Positions 7,563 through 17,449 of a stretch of 64,000 bases of DNA are shown piece by piece. Position numbers and translations under genes: made by a program. Source of the DNA: Tabrizicola oligotrophica (GTDB taxonomy: Bacteria > Pseudomonadota > Alphaproteobacteria > Rhodobacterales > Rhodobacteraceae); assembly GCF_011008935.1 (NCBI RefSeq), contig NZ_JAAIVJ010000004.1, positions 186,001-250,000 of the forward strand, written 5' to 3'. Below the pieces are notes generated by a model, which did no database searches, was not told the DNA's origin, and worked only from the letters and a program-made list of their open reading frames with translations. The first letter of the stretch is position 1, and each line of letters begins with the position of its first letter.

Positions 7563-9200
7563 ATGAGCAGATTTTTGGCGGGTGCCGCGACGGGCACCTT
7601 GTTCGTGCTTGTCGCGGCGGCGGTGATTGCTCCGCCGGGCGCGCCGCCACCGGAAACAGCATCGGCTGCACCCGCCCCGGCTGCGGCACCCCCGCAAGAG
7701 CCGGCGCCTGAGCTGACCCCCGTGCGCCTGCGGACCATGATCCACGCGGGCGATGTCGCCGGGGTCGAGGCGGCGCTGACCGGGCTTTCGACCACGGGCA
7801 AGGACGCCCAAGCGCGGATCCGCAGCATCTATGCGATGTTTGGCGAGCGTCACCCGAAAACCATCGCCTTCACCGAGGACTGGCTGCGGCAAAGCCCGGC
7901 CTCGCCGCTGGCGATGACCGCCCGGGGCTGGGCGCTCGAGTCCGAAGGTGGGGCGCTGCGGGGCGGCGGGACCGCGCGGGAAACCTCGCCGCCGGCGATG
8001 GCGGCGCTGCAGGAACGACATACCGCGGGACTGGCGCTGATGCAGGCGGCGCTGGCGGCGGACCCGGCGTTCCTGCCGGCCTCGGACGGGGTGATCGCGA
8101 TGTCTTTCACCACCGGGCAGCAAGCCCTGATCGAGCCGGAGGTCGCGCGGATCATGGCGCTCAGGCCGAACCGCTGGACCCTGACGCTGGCCGGTCAGGG
8201 TCTGGCCCCGAACTGGGGCGGCAGCGAGCGGCAGATGCAGGGGTTGTGCCGGGCCTATGCGCCCCTCGTAACCGATTGGCCGGGCTATGATGCCGAGGTC
8301 TGCCTTGTCGACGGGCAGGTGAAGGCCGGCTATCTGCGCGGCGCCGAGGCCGAGGCGCTGGCCGAAAAGATCCGGCATTCGGACAACCCGGCCCTTGCCG
8401 GTTGGAACGAACACAACGGCACCGTGCCGGGCGACAGCCCCAGCGACCGGCTGGCCTATCTGGACAAGGTCAAGCAGGATCGGGAGCTGAGCCTTGCCGA
8501 AGCGCGGCTTTACGATCAGGACGCCGGGCAGACCGCCATTCTGGCCGGCGACACTCGCCCGCCGGAATTTCCCGCCGCCCTTGCCCGCGAGGTCGAGATG
8601 GCAAGGGGCAGGGCCGAGGCCAATCCGGGCAGTTGGGACGTGGTGGCGCGGTTTCTCAACATCGCTGCCGAAGACCGGCAGGTGAACGGAACCAAGGCCG
8701 ACATGGACGAGCTTTGGCGGCGCCAGATCGGGGCCTTGCGGCTTTTGCCCTATGAGCCGCGGGCCTGGACCTCGGTCGGCATGACGATCTTTGGCCGCGA
8801 GGCGGCGAACGATGAAATCGCGGCGATGGCCGAGGCGGAGCCGTATTTCATCAACGCCGTAGTGTATTCCAACCATCAGAGCCGGCGCCTGACGGAACTG
8901 GCGTCACCCAAGCTGGCGGTGATGCTGCGCGCGATGATGGCCGGAGCGCTGCCGGTGGACAAGGAGCGCTGGCAAAGCGTGGTGCAATGCCCGCTGGTCC
9001 GTCAGTTGCGGCTGCTCATGGCGGTCTGCGAGGCGGAAGGGATGGGCTTTGGCGACTGCACGGGGCTGCCCTATGAGGCGGGCAACATGCAGGACCTGAT
9101 CCGCGACATTCAGGCCGCCGGAAGCTGCAAGGCCGAGGCCACCGCCGCGCTGGAAGATCTGGCCTATGCCCCGGTCGAGGTGGATCTGCCGCAGGATTGA
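7563..9200 (+). CDS. exported or membrane-anchored helical-repeat protein, unknown function
   Basis: This 545-residue protein begins with a hydrophobic segment at about residues 4-23, followed by a Pro/Ala-rich linker to about residue 50. That fits a signal peptide or membrane anchor with a periplasmic domain. The remainder is rich in Ala/Leu/Trp-containing helices and resembles tetratricopeptide-type solenoids; a link to DUF4034 is possible but unproven. Several cysteines in the last 130 residues could form disulfides. The gene is transcribed away from the ATPase operon and converges with panC. Confidence 0.6.
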   Translation: MSRFLAGAATGTLFVLVAAAVIAPPGAPPPETASAAPAPAAAPPQEPAPELTPVRLRTMIHAGDVAGVEAALTGLSTTGKDAQARIRSIYAMFGERHPKTIAFTEDWLRQSPASPLAMTARGWALESEGGALRGGGTARETSPPAMAALQERHTAGLALMQAALAADPAFLPASDGVIAMSFTTGQQALIEPEVARIMALRPNRWTLTLAGQGLAPNWGGSERQMQGLCRAYAPLVTDWPGYDAEVCLVDGQVKAGYLRGAEAEALAEKIRHSDNPALAGWNEHNGTVPGDSPSDRLAYLDKVKQDRELSLAEARLYDQDAGQTAILAGDTRPPEFPAALAREVEMARGRAEANPGSWDVVARFLNIAAEDRQVNGTKADMDELWRRQIGALRLLPYEPRAWTSVGMTIFGREAANDEIAAMAEAEPYFINAVVYSNHQSRRLTELASPKLAVMLRAMMAGALPVDKERWQSVVQCPLVRQLRLLMAVCEAEGMGFGDCTGLPYEAGNMQDLIRDIQAAGSCKAEATAALEDLAYAPVEVDLPQD

Positions 9201-9236
9201 CAGCGCTTCCGGTCGCAGGCTTTGGCCGAGGCGGGA

Positions 9237-10076
9237 TCAGACCGGGATGTTGTCGATCAGCCGCACGCCATCCAGCCAGACCGCCGCCAGCATCCGGCGC
9301 GGTTTGCGCGGGTCGTCCGACGGCATCAGCGTTTCGGCATCGCGCAACTCGATATACTCCACCCGCTCGAACCCGGCCGAGCGCATCTTTTCCGCCGCCT
9401 CGCGGATCGCCATGCGGTCGGATTGCCCGGCGCGGATATCCTCTGCCGCAGCCGAGATCGCGCTGTAAAGCACGTTCGCAACCGAACGCCCCTGCGCCGT
9501 CAGCCGCACGTTGCGCGACGACATGGCCAGCCCGTCGGCCTCGCGGATGGTTTCGCAGCCGACAATCGTGATCGGGATGTTCAGATCGCGCACCAGCCGC
9601 AGGACGACCTGCAACTGCTGCCAGTCCTTCTGGCCGAAATAGCCCCGGTCGGCCATGGTCATGCCGAACAGCTTGGACACGACCGTCGCCACCCCGTCGA
9701 AATGCCCCGGCCGCATCCGGCCCTCCAGCGGCTCGGACACACCGCCGACCGACACTGTGGTGATGAAACCGTCGGGGTAGACCTCGTCGGGCTGCGGGAT
9801 GAACACCACATCCACCCCCACGCTGGACAGCAAGGCCACATCGGCCTCTTCGGTGCGGGGGTATTTCTTTAGATCGTCGGGATTGTTGAACTGCTTGGGG
9901 TTCACGAAGATCGTGGTGATGACACGCCCGCATTCGCGTCTGGCGGCGCGGGCCAGCGACAGATGCCCGTCATGCAGCGCGCCCATGGTGGGGACCACGC
10001 CGACCACTTCGCCCGCCGCCTTCCAGCCACGCACGAGGGGGCGCAGCTCGGCCACGGTCCGGATGATTTGAGTCAT
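9237..10076 (-). CDS. panC: pantothenate synthetase
   Basis: This 279-residue enzyme ATP-dependently condenses pantoate and beta-alanine to pantothenate in coenzyme A synthesis. Family motifs are present: [14 protein letters not shown] (residues 28-41) with the nucleotide-binding Hx[38 protein letters not shown] and MSSRNVRL with the KMSK-equivalent loop. Its length is normal for the family. The start overlaps the panB stop codon in an ATGA (10073-10076), so the two are translated as a pair. It is cytosolic. Confidence 0.97.
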   Translation of the reverse strand: MTQIIRTVAELRPLVRGWKAAGEVVGVVPTMGALHDGHLSLARAARRECGRVITTIFVNPKQFNNPDDLKKYPRTEEADVALLSSVGVDVVFIPQPDEVYPDGFITTVSVGGVSEPLEGRMRPGHFDGVATVVSKLFGMTMADRGYFGQKDWQQLQVVLRLVRDLNIPITIVGCETIREADGLAMSSRNVRLTAQGRSVANVLYSAISAAAEDIRAGQSDRMAIREAAEKMRSAGFERVEYIELRDAETLMPSDDPRKPRRMLAAVWLDGVRLIDNIPV

Positions 10077-10909
10077 TTCTGGCCTTTCGCGGGCAGGACA
10101 TCGGGGAAGCCATGTTCTTCGGCAGGGAAGGCGCGAGCGCGGACATCGGCGGCATAGGCGGCGATGGCCTCGTCAGCGGCCTTGCCAAGCTCGGCATAGC
10201 GCTTGACGAATCTCGGGCGGAACTCGGTGAAGAGGCCCAGCATGTCATCGATCACCAGAACCTGCCCGTCGCAGGCGGCCCCGGCGCCGATGCCGATGGT
10301 GGGAATCTCCAGCCGCTCGGTGATGCGGCCGGCAAGGCCCATCGGCACCTTCTCCAGCACCACGGCAAAGGCGCCGGCCTCCTGCACGGCAAGGGCATCC
10401 TGCATCACGCGGTCGGCCTCGTCCTCGCGGCCCACCACCTTGTAGCCGCCAAGCGTGTTCACGGCCTGCGGCGTCAGGCCGATATGGGCCATCACCGGCA
10501 CGCCGCGCCGGGTCAAGAAGGCGATGGTTTCCGCCATATGCGCCCCGCCTTCCAGCTTGACCGCCGGTGCCCCGGTTTCGGCCATCAGCCGGGCGGCATT
10601 GCGATAGGCCTGCGCCGGGCTTTCCTCATAGCTGGCAAAGGGCATGTCGATCACCACCATGGCCTTGCCGCAGCCTTTGACCACTGACCGGCCGTGCAGC
10701 ACCATCATCTCCATGGTCACGCCCAGCGTCGAGGCCATGCCATGCAGCACCATGCCGACCGAATCCCCGACCAGCGCAATGTCGCAATGCGGGTCCACCA
10801 GCCGCGCCATCGGCGTAGTGTAGGCGGTCAGCACGACCAGCGGCGCCGTGCCTTTGCGGGCCCGGATATCGGGCGGCAGAACGGGGCGAAGGGGGGAGGT
10901 GGCACTCAT
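10073..10909 (-). CDS. panB: 3-methyl-2-oxobutanoate hydroxymethyltransferase
   Basis: PanB transfers a hydroxymethyl group from methylene-tetrahydrofolate to 2-oxoisovalerate, giving ketopantoate. The protein shows the TIM-barrel family motifs [52 protein letters not shown] and [21 protein letters not shown]. The start at 10909 (278 residues) is chosen over the adjacent ATG at 10912 because GGAG then sits 6 bases upstream. The gene is first in the panBC operon and overlaps panC by 4 bases. Confidence 0.97.
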   Translation of the reverse strand: MSATSPLRPVLPPDIRARKGTAPLVVLTAYTTPMARLVDPHCDIALVGDSVGMVLHGMASTLGVTMEMMVLHGRSVVKGCGKAMVVIDMPFASYEESPAQAYRNAARLMAETGAPAVKLEGGAHMAETIAFLTRRGVPVMAHIGLTPQAVNTLGGYKVVGREDEADRVMQDALAVQEAGAFAVVLEKVPMGLAGRITERLEIPTIGIGAGAACDGQVLVIDDMLGLFTEFRPRFVKRYAELGKAADEAIAAYAADVRARAFPAEEHGFPDVLPAKGQK

Positions 10910-11058
10910 CATCTGCTCCGGGCCATGGAGATTCTGCCCGCCATATGGGCACAGCCCCGCCGCATTCGCAAGAAAATTACGCTGCATTGCGGCGAGAGCC
11001 GGCCCTTGACCTGCCGCCCCGAACCCGCCCTTCTTGGCACAACGGTCAAGGAGGCCCC

Positions 11059-11400
11059 ATGACGCTCGTCGAGCAAGTCACCCGCGACGGGATCACCCCG
11101 GAAGTTTCGCGCCCCGATCCGGCCAAGGTGCTGGCGGGCGATCCGGTGCACAGCACCTGGAGCCGAGAGGACAAGGACGGGCTATACTGCGGCCTCTGGC
11201 AATCGACGCCCGGCAAGTGGCGCATCAGCTATGCCGAATGGGAATATGTCTACATCCATCAGGGCCATTCGATCCTGACCGACCAGCACGGCACCGCAAC
11301 CCATCTGCGGGCCGGCGACAGCTTCATCATCCGGCCGGGTTTCGAAGGCACTTGGGACTGTGTCGAGACCACGCTGAAGGATTATGTGATCGTGGAATAG
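11059..11400 (+). CDS. cupin-domain protein
   Basis: This 113-residue single-domain protein has the small beta-barrel pattern of the cupin_3 (DUF861) family: [19 protein letters not shown], then [18 protein letters not shown], and a C-terminal strand KDYVIVE. The ATG at 11059 has an AAGGAGG ribosome site 5 bases upstream. The usual metal-binding histidines are only partly present, so catalysis is uncertain. It stands alone and converges with pheS. Confidence 0.85.
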   Translation: MTLVEQVTRDGITPEVSRPDPAKVLAGDPVHSTWSREDKDGLYCGLWQSTPGKWRISYAEWEYVYIHQGHSILTDQHGTATHLRAGDSFIIRPGFEGTWDCVETTLKDYVIVE

Positions 11401-11401
11401 A

Positions 11402-11426
11402 CCCGCCCCCCCGGCAAGGGGACGGG
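11402..11426. terminator. weak GC-rich hairpin between convergent genes
   Basis: CCCGCCCCC (11402-11410) can pair with GGGGACGGG (11418-11426) with one mismatch. It lies between the cupin stop and the pheS stop. There is no T-run, so termination is only possible. Confidence 0.35.
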
Positions 11427-11446
11427 AGGCGCGGGGCGCGCGGCAG

Positions 11447-12529
11447 TCAGGCCGAAAGGCCGCCCGCAAGATCGGGCATGTCGAGCGCCGAGAACCCGTA
11501 ATGACGCAGCCAGCGCAGGTCGCTTTCAAAGAAGGCGCGCAGGTCGGGGATGCCGTATTTCAGCATGGCGATGCGGTCGATGCCCATGCCGAAGGCAAAG
11601 CCCTGCCATTCATCCGGGTTGACCCCTGCCGCCGCCAGAACCTTGGGATGCACCATGCCCGAGCCCAGAATCTCCATCCACTTGTCACCCTCGCCGATGC
11701 GCAACTGGCCGCCGACGTTGGAATAGCGGATGTCGACTTCGGCCGAGGGTTCGGTGAAGGGGAAATGGCTGGCGCGGAAGCGCAGTTCCACCTTGTCCAC
11801 CTCGAAGAAGGCGCGGCAGAATTCTTCCAGCGTCCATTTCAGGTTGGCCATGGAAATGTCGCGGTCGATCGCCAGACCCTCGACCTGATGGAACATCGGC
11901 GTGTGGGTCTGGTCCATGTCCATGCGGTAGACCCGGCCCGGCGCAATGACGCGGATCGGGGCGCCCTGTTCGGTCATGGCGCGGATCTGCACCGGCGAGG
12001 TATGGGTGCGCAGCACATGCGGCGGGCGGTCGTCGCCCTCGGCGCGATGCATGAAGAAGGTGTCATGCTCCTGCCGGGCGGGGTGTTCCGGCGGGATGTT
12101 CAGCGCGTCGAAATTGTACCAGTCCGATTCCACCTGCGGGCCTTCGGCGACGGCAAAGCCCATGTCGGCGAAGATCGCGGTCAGTTCCTCCATCACCTGC
12201 GACACCGGGTGGATGGTGCCGCGCGGGCGCGGGCGGCCGGGCAGGGTGACATCCAGCCACTCCTCGCGCAGGCGGGCATCCAGCGCGGCATCGGCCAGCC
12301 CGGCCTTCTTGGCGCGCAGCGCGGCGTCGATCTCGTCTTTCAGGACGTTCAGCATGGCCCCGGCGGCCTTGCGTTGGTCAGGCTCCATCTTGCCAAGGCC
12401 CGCCATCAGGGCCGACACTTCGCCCTTCTTGCCAAGGGCGGCAACGCGCAGGCCCTCCAGCGCACCCTCGTCGGTCACGCCCGCAACTGCGGTCAGATAT
12501 TTGGCCTTCAGATCGTCAAGCCCGTCCAT
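11447..12529 (-). CDS. pheS: phenylalanine--tRNA ligase alpha subunit
   Basis: This 360-residue class II aminoacyl-tRNA synthetase alpha chain carries the N-terminal coiled coil that holds tRNA (residues 1-90) and the catalytic core with [38 protein letters not shown] and the motif-3 region [20 protein letters not shown]. Its length is normal. It works as an alpha2beta2 tetramer with PheT, but pheT is not adjacent: downstream is the convergent cupin gene and upstream a hypothetical. Confidence 0.97.
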   Translation of the reverse strand: MDGLDDLKAKYLTAVAGVTDEGALEGLRVAALGKKGEVSALMAGLGKMEPDQRKAAGAMLNVLKDEIDAALRAKKAGLADAALDARLREEWLDVTLPGRPRPRGTIHPVSQVMEELTAIFADMGFAVAEGPQVESDWYNFDALNIPPEHPARQEHDTFFMHRAEGDDRPPHVLRTHTSPVQIRAMTEQGAPIRVIAPGRVYRMDMDQTHTPMFHQVEGLAIDRDISMANLKWTLEEFCRAFFEVDKVELRFRASHFPFTEPSAEVDIRYSNVGGQLRIGEGDKWMEILGSGMVHPKVLAAAGVNPDEWQGFAFGMGIDRIAMLKYGIPDLRAFFESDLRWLRHYGFSALDMPDLAGGLSA

Positions 12530-12599
12530 GGCACGTCTCCATCAAGTGGCCACGGTGCTAGCGGGAAGGCCCCGCCGATGCAAGGGGATGCCCGAGCTT

Positions 12600-13091
12600 T
12601 CAGGCCGTGCGGCGCAGGGCGGTGGCGATCATGTGGGGCCGGTTGCCGCGGAAGGTGACGGCGCAGGGCGCGATGCCGGATTTCAGCGCGGTCGGCGGCA
12701 GCGGAAGCGGCGCCCTGCCGTCCGACAGAGCCTCGATCAGCGCCTGTTCGTCAGGCATGACAGGCAGGCGGGCGGGGGCAGCGCAAAGCGACAACCGCTG
12801 ATGCAGGTCCAGGCAGAAGGCGCGGGCGGCGGCATCGTCCATCGCCACGGGGGCGTGGAAATGCAGTCCCGCCTGCAGCGCCCGCGCCAGCAGCAAAAGG
12901 CCGGTGGCGCGGTCCATGTCAGGTTGGCGGGCGATCCAGTGCGCGGCCAGCAGCAGGTCGATCGTGGCGTCGGGCGCGTCGAATTCCACCCCGCGGGCAA
13001 ATGCATGCCAGACCTTGGGGCCTTGGCCCTGCATCCAGGCTTTCAGCCCATCGGGAAGGGCCACAACGCCGGTCTTTGCGATCTTGCTCAT
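12600..13091 (-). CDS. hypothetical protein
   Basis: This 163-residue, Ala/Leu-rich soluble protein has no signal peptide and no motif I recognise. The N-terminal LPDGLKAWMQGQGPKVWHAFARG segment looks amphipathic, and the remainder is mostly predicted helical. It lies 70 bases upstream of pheS on the same strand and may share its transcript. The reading frame has normal codon use for the region, so it is probably a real gene. About 108 bases separate it from the iron locus. Confidence 0.6.
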   Translation of the reverse strand: MSKIAKTGVVALPDGLKAWMQGQGPKVWHAFARGVEFDAPDATIDLLLAAHWIARQPDMDRATGLLLLARALQAGLHFHAPVAMDDAAARAFCLDLHQRLSLCAAPARLPVMPDEQALIEALSDGRAPLPLPPTALKSGIAPCAVTFRGNRPHMIATALRRTA

Positions 13092-13199
13092 GTCTGGGCC
13101 TCATGCGTTTCCTGAAGCCCAGTCGTTGTCCCCAATCGCGGCACAATTGCGGTGGATTGTAGGAATTTTGGCAACAATTGCCGGGTCAGGCGCCGGGTG

Positions 13200-14255
13200 T
13201 CAGCCCAGCGCGACCAGATGATTGTCCCAGGACAGCGCCTGCTGGCTCAGCCTTACCAGCCCCTTGGACGACAGGCCGGAAAGCCCCCCTGCCCCGTCGC
13301 TGGCCAGAAAGCCGCCGCCGGCCAGCACCGCGACACCGCAGATGTCGGGGCGCTCGACCGTTGCCAGATGCGCGCCCGTGCTGGCAAAGATCATCGCCAC
13401 CCCGCCCTTGGGCGAAGTGAGGGCGATTTCGTCGCCGCTCCAGGCGATCGAGCCGGCATAGCCCTTCATCCGCAAGGCCTCGGCCTCGGGGGCTGGGCAA
13501 AGGACGGGCGGCGCACCGGGCGTCCACAGACCAAGCAGCGGCACTGGATTGGCCGCGTCGCCCTCCCACTGCATCGCAAAAGCCACCTCGCCCGCCGGGT
13601 CAAGCGCCAGATGACGGATGGAGTTCTGGTGCAGCCCGGTTTCAAGTTCTGCCTGTTCGACCAGCCCGCCATCCGGACCGATCAGCGACAGGTTCGGGCG
13701 CATGCTGTCGATGTTCAGCTTGGAGCGGTCCTTCGGATCGGTCGCAATGCCGCCATTGGCGACGACCAGCCGGTCGCCGAGCCGCTTCATGTCATGCGGA
13801 CCAATGCCGCCGGACGCCCATTCCCCGATGCGGCGGAAGCTGGAAGTTTCCCACAGCCCGATGCGGCCTTCGGAGCCGTCGGCGATCACCTCGGAGGTGT
13901 AAAGTGTGGCGCCGTCGGCGGAAAACACGCCGTGGCCGTTGAACTGGCGGCCCTCAGGCGGGGTCAGGCGGGCGGTTTCCGTGCCGGTCCGGCAATCGAT
14001 CACCACGGCATAGGTGCCGGGGCGACGCGCGAAGGCGACCGCAAGCGGCCGCGAGGGATGCGCCGCCGCCGCATGACCGCGCGCGGGCAAGGACAGCGAG
14101 AACAGGCTGTCGCCGGTTTCGTTCAACCCATGCAGCAGGTAGTCCTCGCCGGCCTTGGCGGCGGCAAGGAAAGCAGGCGCACCGACATCCGCCCAGCTGG
14201 GGCATGGCAGGGCCAGCGCGGCGAGACCGGCAAGAAAGCCGCGGCGGGTTGCCAT
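13200..14255 (-). CDS. Tat-exported DUF1513 protein of the iron locus
   Basis: This 351-residue protein starts MATRRGFLAGLAALAL, a clear twin-arginine signal (R-R-x-F-L), so it is exported folded to the periplasm. The rest resembles a beta-propeller of the DUF1513 family (repeated hydrophobic strands ending in -D/-G turns, for example NGHGVFSADGATLYTSE). The start at 14255 has GGGG 6 bases upstream and lies one base past the stop of the imelysin gene (TGA-T-ATG). DUF1513 genes usually travel with imelysin and di-heme DUF1111 genes, as here, which supports a role in periplasmic iron handling. Confidence 0.85.
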   Translation of the reverse strand: MATRRGFLAGLAALALPCPSWADVGAPAFLAAAKAGEDYLLHGLNETGDSLFSLSLPARGHAAAAHPSRPLAVAFARRPGTYAVVIDCRTGTETARLTPPEGRQFNGHGVFSADGATLYTSEVIADGSEGRIGLWETSSFRRIGEWASGGIGPHDMKRLGDRLVVANGGIATDPKDRSKLNIDSMRPNLSLIGPDGGLVEQAELETGLHQNSIRHLALDPAGEVAFAMQWEGDAANPVPLLGLWTPGAPPVLCPAPEAEALRMKGYAGSIAWSGDEIALTSPKGGVAMIFASTGAHLATVERPDICGVAVLAGGGFLASDGAGGLSGLSSKGLVRLSQQALSWDNHLVALG

Positions 14256-14256
14256 A

Positions 14257-15225
14257 TCAATCCCCATCCGCGGCGTTGAAGCCAATGCCGACATCAAGTT
14301 CAGGCGCGAGTTCCGTCAGGATCACTTCGCGGATATGGGCGACCGCCTGTTGCAGGATTTCCACCTTCAGCCGCTCGGGCGGCGCGGCGACACCCGAAAA
14401 ATCCGGGTCATCAAGCGTTTCGGCCAGATGGATGGCGTGATCGAAGGCCTCCATGGTCTTGGGCGCGTCCGGGGTCAGGGTCTCGACCATCTGCCGCATG
14501 GCTTGCAGCGACAAGAGCACGTTGCGGGCCGAGCGGGCCGAGGCGCGGGCTTCAGCGCGGTCGGGGTGCGGGGTGTCGAAATCGCCAAGCGGGCGGCCAA
14601 GGCGCTGGTCGTCGAGAAATTCCAGCCCGGTTGCCAGCTGGGTGAACAGCACCTGCCGGGCCTCGGGGCGGCTCAGGTAGGCCGCATTCCCCGCCTCGCC
14701 CGCCGTCCGCAGGGTTTCGGCAAAGCCGCCCTGCCAATCGGCCAGAACTGCCGCGGCCGTGGCCGCCAGATCGGCGGTAGTGGCGCGGATCAGCAGGCAG
14801 GGATCGGCGGGCAAGGCCTCGGCCGGGTACAGCAGCCGCTCCAGCGACAAGAGGCCCCGCGCGGCAACGGATTGTTCGGCAAAGGCGGCGGGTTCAAGCT
14901 TGGTCGCGTCGCCGGTCAGCAGCGCCTTTTGCGCCTTTGTTCCCAGTGCCTTGGGGTCAGGCCAGTAAAGGATCGCCAAAACCCGGCCGTCGGTTTCCAC
15001 CGGACCAAAGCGCAGGTGCTGCACCGCCATCCAGGCGTCATAGGCGGCGTGATAGCCGGGTTGCAGCGCGGATGCCTCGCAGGTCGCTTGCGCCTGCGAC
15101 GCCAGCGCTGCGGTGGCGTCTGCCAAGGCCTGATAGCCGGGCAGGATATGGTCCTGCACGGTTTCGGGAAAATCGGCGCAGGCCGGGGTCGCCAGCAAGG
15201 CGAGGCCGAGGGTCAGGATGCGCAT
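14257..15225 (-). CDS. imelysin family periplasmic protein
   Basis: This 322-residue protein begins with a signal peptide (MRILTLGLALLATPACA), followed by an all-helical imelysin (peptidase M75-like) domain. Visible family features include a Tyr/Trp-rich first helix (GYHAAYDAWMAVQHLRFGP) and SLERLLYP. Imelysins such as IrpA and the EfeO-like proteins are iron-regulated, and most lack proven peptidase activity. It starts immediately after the DUF1111 gene (stop at 15226) and is coupled to the DUF1513 gene. It is shorter than the second imelysin at 17724 and probably has a distinct role. Confidence 0.88.
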   Translation of the reverse strand: MRILTLGLALLATPACADFPETVQDHILPGYQALADATAALASQAQATCEASALQPGYHAAYDAWMAVQHLRFGPVETDGRVLAILYWPDPKALGTKAQKALLTGDATKLEPAAFAEQSVAARGLLSLERLLYPAEALPADPCLLIRATTADLAATAAAVLADWQGGFAETLRTAGEAGNAAYLSRPEARQVLFTQLATGLEFLDDQRLGRPLGDFDTPHPDRAEARASARSARNVLLSLQAMRQMVETLTPDAPKTMEAFDHAIHLAETLDDPDFSGVAAPPERLKVEILQQAVAHIREVILTELAPELDVGIGFNAADGD

Positions 15226-16734
15226 TCAAAGGCTCTCCAGAAAGGCGATCAGCGCCTCTCTATCAGCTTTGGGCAGGCTCGCCACGCCATCGCGGGCCGG
15301 CTGCGCCTCGCCTCCATGCCAAAGGATCGCCTCCAGCAGGCTGCGGGCGCGGCCGTCGTGCAGGAACTCGGTATGGCCGGAGACGGTGGCGGTCAGACCA
15401 AGACCCCAAAGCGGCGGGGTTTTCCATTCCGTGCCGGTGGCGCGGCCTTCGGGGCGGTTGTCGGCAAGCCCCGGCCCCAGATCATGCAGCAGAAGATCGG
15501 TATAGGGCCAGATCAGCTGGAAGGACTGTTCGGGCTGGCCCTCAAGCCGGTTGGTCACATGTTTCGGGGTATGACAGCCCTGGCAGTTCAGGCCGTGGAA
15601 CACTTCCTTGCCGCGCAGGACCTGCGGGGCGTCGGGGGTGCGGCGCTCGGGCACGCCCAGATTGCGGGCATAGAAGGTCACGAGGTCAAGGCTGGCGGCA
15701 TCGACCTCCAGCCCGTCGCGGACGCCCGGTTCTTGCCCATGCGGCGCGGAGCGGCAAGTTTCCTGAGCGGGCTGGCAATCGCCCCAAGGATCGAGATGCA
15801 GGGGTGTCGAAAGCCCCATGTCGCCGGCAAAGGCGCCCGCCGACTGCTCCTTGACCGTCGGAGCCCCGCCCTTCAGGCCAAAGCGGCCCAGCATCGGCAC
15901 GCCGAATTCCACCGAAGGCACGATCTGGGCGCGGCCGGAAATGCCGTCGCCATCGCGGTCGTCGGGGTCTTCATGGGCAAGGATGTCGACGGCGGGAATG
16001 GCCTCCAGCAGCCCCAGCCCGATCATCTGCGGCGCGACGCGCGGCGAGAGCATGACATCGGCGGCAAGCGGGCCATAGCCGGGGTTGCTAACCGCATAGG
16101 CGGGGATCCGCAACGAGATCACCTCGCCATCCGCAAGCGCCACCGTGGTTTCGGTGTAGCTGACCTCCATCTTCGCCTCGGCAGCATGGCCGGGGGCGGC
16201 AAGGTCTTGCAACTGGCCGCCATAAGTCGGTTCGGCCTGCGTGGCCAGCCACTCCTCGATGCCGTCGGGGCTGGTGCCGCCCGGCACCGACAGGCGCAGG
16301 AACATCGAGACCCGGCCATCCTGCGGCCCTTCAGGCGTGTGGCCGCGACCGTCCTTCAGGTGGCAATCCTGACAGGCGCGGGCGTTGTAGATCGGCCCCA
16401 GCCCGTCAGAGGCGGCGGTCGAGGACGGCGAGGCAACCCAGGTCTTGCGGAACAGCGCGTTGCCCAGCTTGAAGTTCATCTCGTCTTCAAACGGCATATT
16501 GGCCGAGAACTGGCTGAAGGCGTCGGCATTGTCGCGAACCCGCACCGTGGCCGCGCCCGCAGGCTTGGCCTCGAACTTTTCCAATGTGGTGAAGTCGGTC
16601 GGTGGGGCGAGGATGGCGGCGACTTTCGCCACCTCCTCTGCGGTGCGGGGCAGGACGGGCAGATGCCGGTCATCCAGCGTCTGGGCAAAGGCCGGGGCGG
16701 CCAGCAGGGGAAGAATCAGAAATGGGCGCAGCAT
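15226..16734 (-). CDS. di-heme c-type oxidoreductase, DUF1111 family
   Basis: This 502-residue protein has a signal peptide (MLRPFLILPLLAAPAFA) and two haem-binding CxxCH motifs: CQDCH near residue 120 and CQGCH near residue 385. That is the DUF1111 'di-haem oxidoreductase' pattern, related in fold to MauG/cytochrome c peroxidases. It should be periplasmic and redox-active; its substrate is unknown. It is sandwiched between bacterioferritin upstream and an imelysin downstream, the order usual for this iron gene group. A role in oxidising or handling ferrous iron is plausible inference. Confidence 0.9.
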   Translation of the reverse strand: MLRPFLILPLLAAPAFAQTLDDRHLPVLPRTAEEVAKVAAILAPPTDFTTLEKFEAKPAGAATVRVRDNADAFSQFSANMPFEDEMNFKLGNALFRKTWVASPSSTAASDGLGPIYNARACQDCHLKDGRGHTPEGPQDGRVSMFLRLSVPGGTSPDGIEEWLATQAEPTYGGQLQDLAAPGHAAEAKMEVSYTETTVALADGEVISLRIPAYAVSNPGYGPLAADVMLSPRVAPQMIGLGLLEAIPAVDILAHEDPDDRDGDGISGRAQIVPSVEFGVPMLGRFGLKGGAPTVKEQSAGAFAGDMGLSTPLHLDPWGDCQPAQETCRSAPHGQEPGVRDGLEVDAASLDLVTFYARNLGVPERRTPDAPQVLRGKEVFHGLNCQGCHTPKHVTNRLEGQPEQSFQLIWPYTDLLLHDLGPGLADNRPEGRATGTEWKTPPLWGLGLTATVSGHTEFLHDGRARSLLEAILWHGGEAQPARDGVASLPKADREALIAFLESL

Positions 16735-16815
16735 GGGTCAGACCTCTTGTGGCCGCCTTCCTGCACTCAATTCCCGACTGTTTCAATCAGAAAGCGCGCC
16801 TGCGACTCCGGGTCG

Positions 16816-17301
16816 CTATTCGGCCTGATCGGCAGGCTTGGCATTGAGCATCCCGTATTTCTCGTCGCCCAGTTTGTCGTAAAGCCCAAGCTGCGTTTCG
16901 AGAAAGTCGATGTGGCCTTCCTCATCGGCGATCAGCTCGTCAAACAGCGCCCGGCTGACATAGTCGCCCACCGTGTCGCAATGCCGCCGCGCCTCGATAT
17001 ACAGGGTGCGCGCGTCATGTTCGCCGGCCAGGTCGCATTCCAGCGTCTCGCGCAGGGTCTGGCCGATGCGCAGACTGTCCAGCTTTTGCAGGTTCGGATG
17101 GCCTTCCAGAAAGATGATGCGGGCGATCAGCCGGTCGGCGTGGTGCATCTCCTCGATGCTTTCGGCCCGGCTTTTCGCGGCCAGATGGCCAAAGCCCCAG
17201 TCTTCCTGCAGGCGGAAATGCAGCCAGTACTGGCTGACGGCGGTCAATTCCGATCGCAGCGCGGCATTGAGATACTCGATGACCTTGGCGTCGCCTTTCA
17301 T
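16816..17301 (-). CDS. bfr: bacterioferritin
   Basis: This 161-residue protein forms the 24-mer iron-storage shell. All ferroxidase ligands can be counted: Glu18, Glu51, His54, Glu94, Glu127 and His130, and the haem-ligand Met52 is present, so it is a true haem bacterioferritin rather than a plain ferritin. The start [12 protein letters not shown] is the conserved family start. A GC hairpin and a possible Irr-box lie in the 148-base gap upstream, between bfr and bfd. It stores iron for the surrounding iron locus. Confidence 0.97.
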   Translation of the reverse strand: MKGDAKVIEYLNAALRSELTAVSQYWLHFRLQEDWGFGHLAAKSRAESIEEMHHADRLIARIIFLEGHPNLQKLDSLRIGQTLRETLECDLAGEHDARTLYIEARRHCDTVGDYVSRALFDELIADEEGHIDFLETQLGLYDKLGDEKYGMLNAKPADQAE

Positions 17302-17380
17302 GGGCTTGTCCTTCCTGTGGCTGGGTTTGAGAAAACACCTGGCTGAGGCAAAGGCCGTGGCTTGGCCCGCAAAAGGTAAA

Positions 17381-17410
17381 CCCGCCCCATGGTTCTGTCC
17401 ATGGGGCGGG
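17381..17410 (-). terminator. intrinsic terminator after bfd
   Basis: CCCGCCCCATGG (17381-17392) and CCATGGGGCGGG (17399-17410) form a perfect 12-base-pair stem with a 6-base loop. On the minus strand the stem is followed by TTTACC, which suits termination of the bfd transcript. It also lies between the possible Irr-box and bfr. Confidence 0.7.
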
Positions 17411-17417
17411 CGGCTCC

Positions 17418-17434
17418 TTTAGAATATTTCCAGA
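17418..17434. promoter_or_regulatory. possible Irr-box (ICE-like) motif
   Basis: TTTAGAATATTTCCAGA matches the iron-control-element pattern TTTAGAA-N3-TTCTAAA at 12 of 14 defined positions. Irr controls bfr and imelysin-type genes in Alphaproteobacteria. It lies 117 bases upstream of bfr and 16 bases past the bfd stop, but the bfd terminator lies between it and bfr, so its target is unclear. Confidence 0.4.
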
Positions 17435-17449
17435 TCCGAGAGTTTGACT

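Noticed and set aside
14155-17346. A plus-strand open frame of more than 1000 codons across the iron locus
   Set aside because: It is the shadow of strongly conserved minus-strand genes (imelysin, di-heme protein, bfr); it has no ribosome site or family features.
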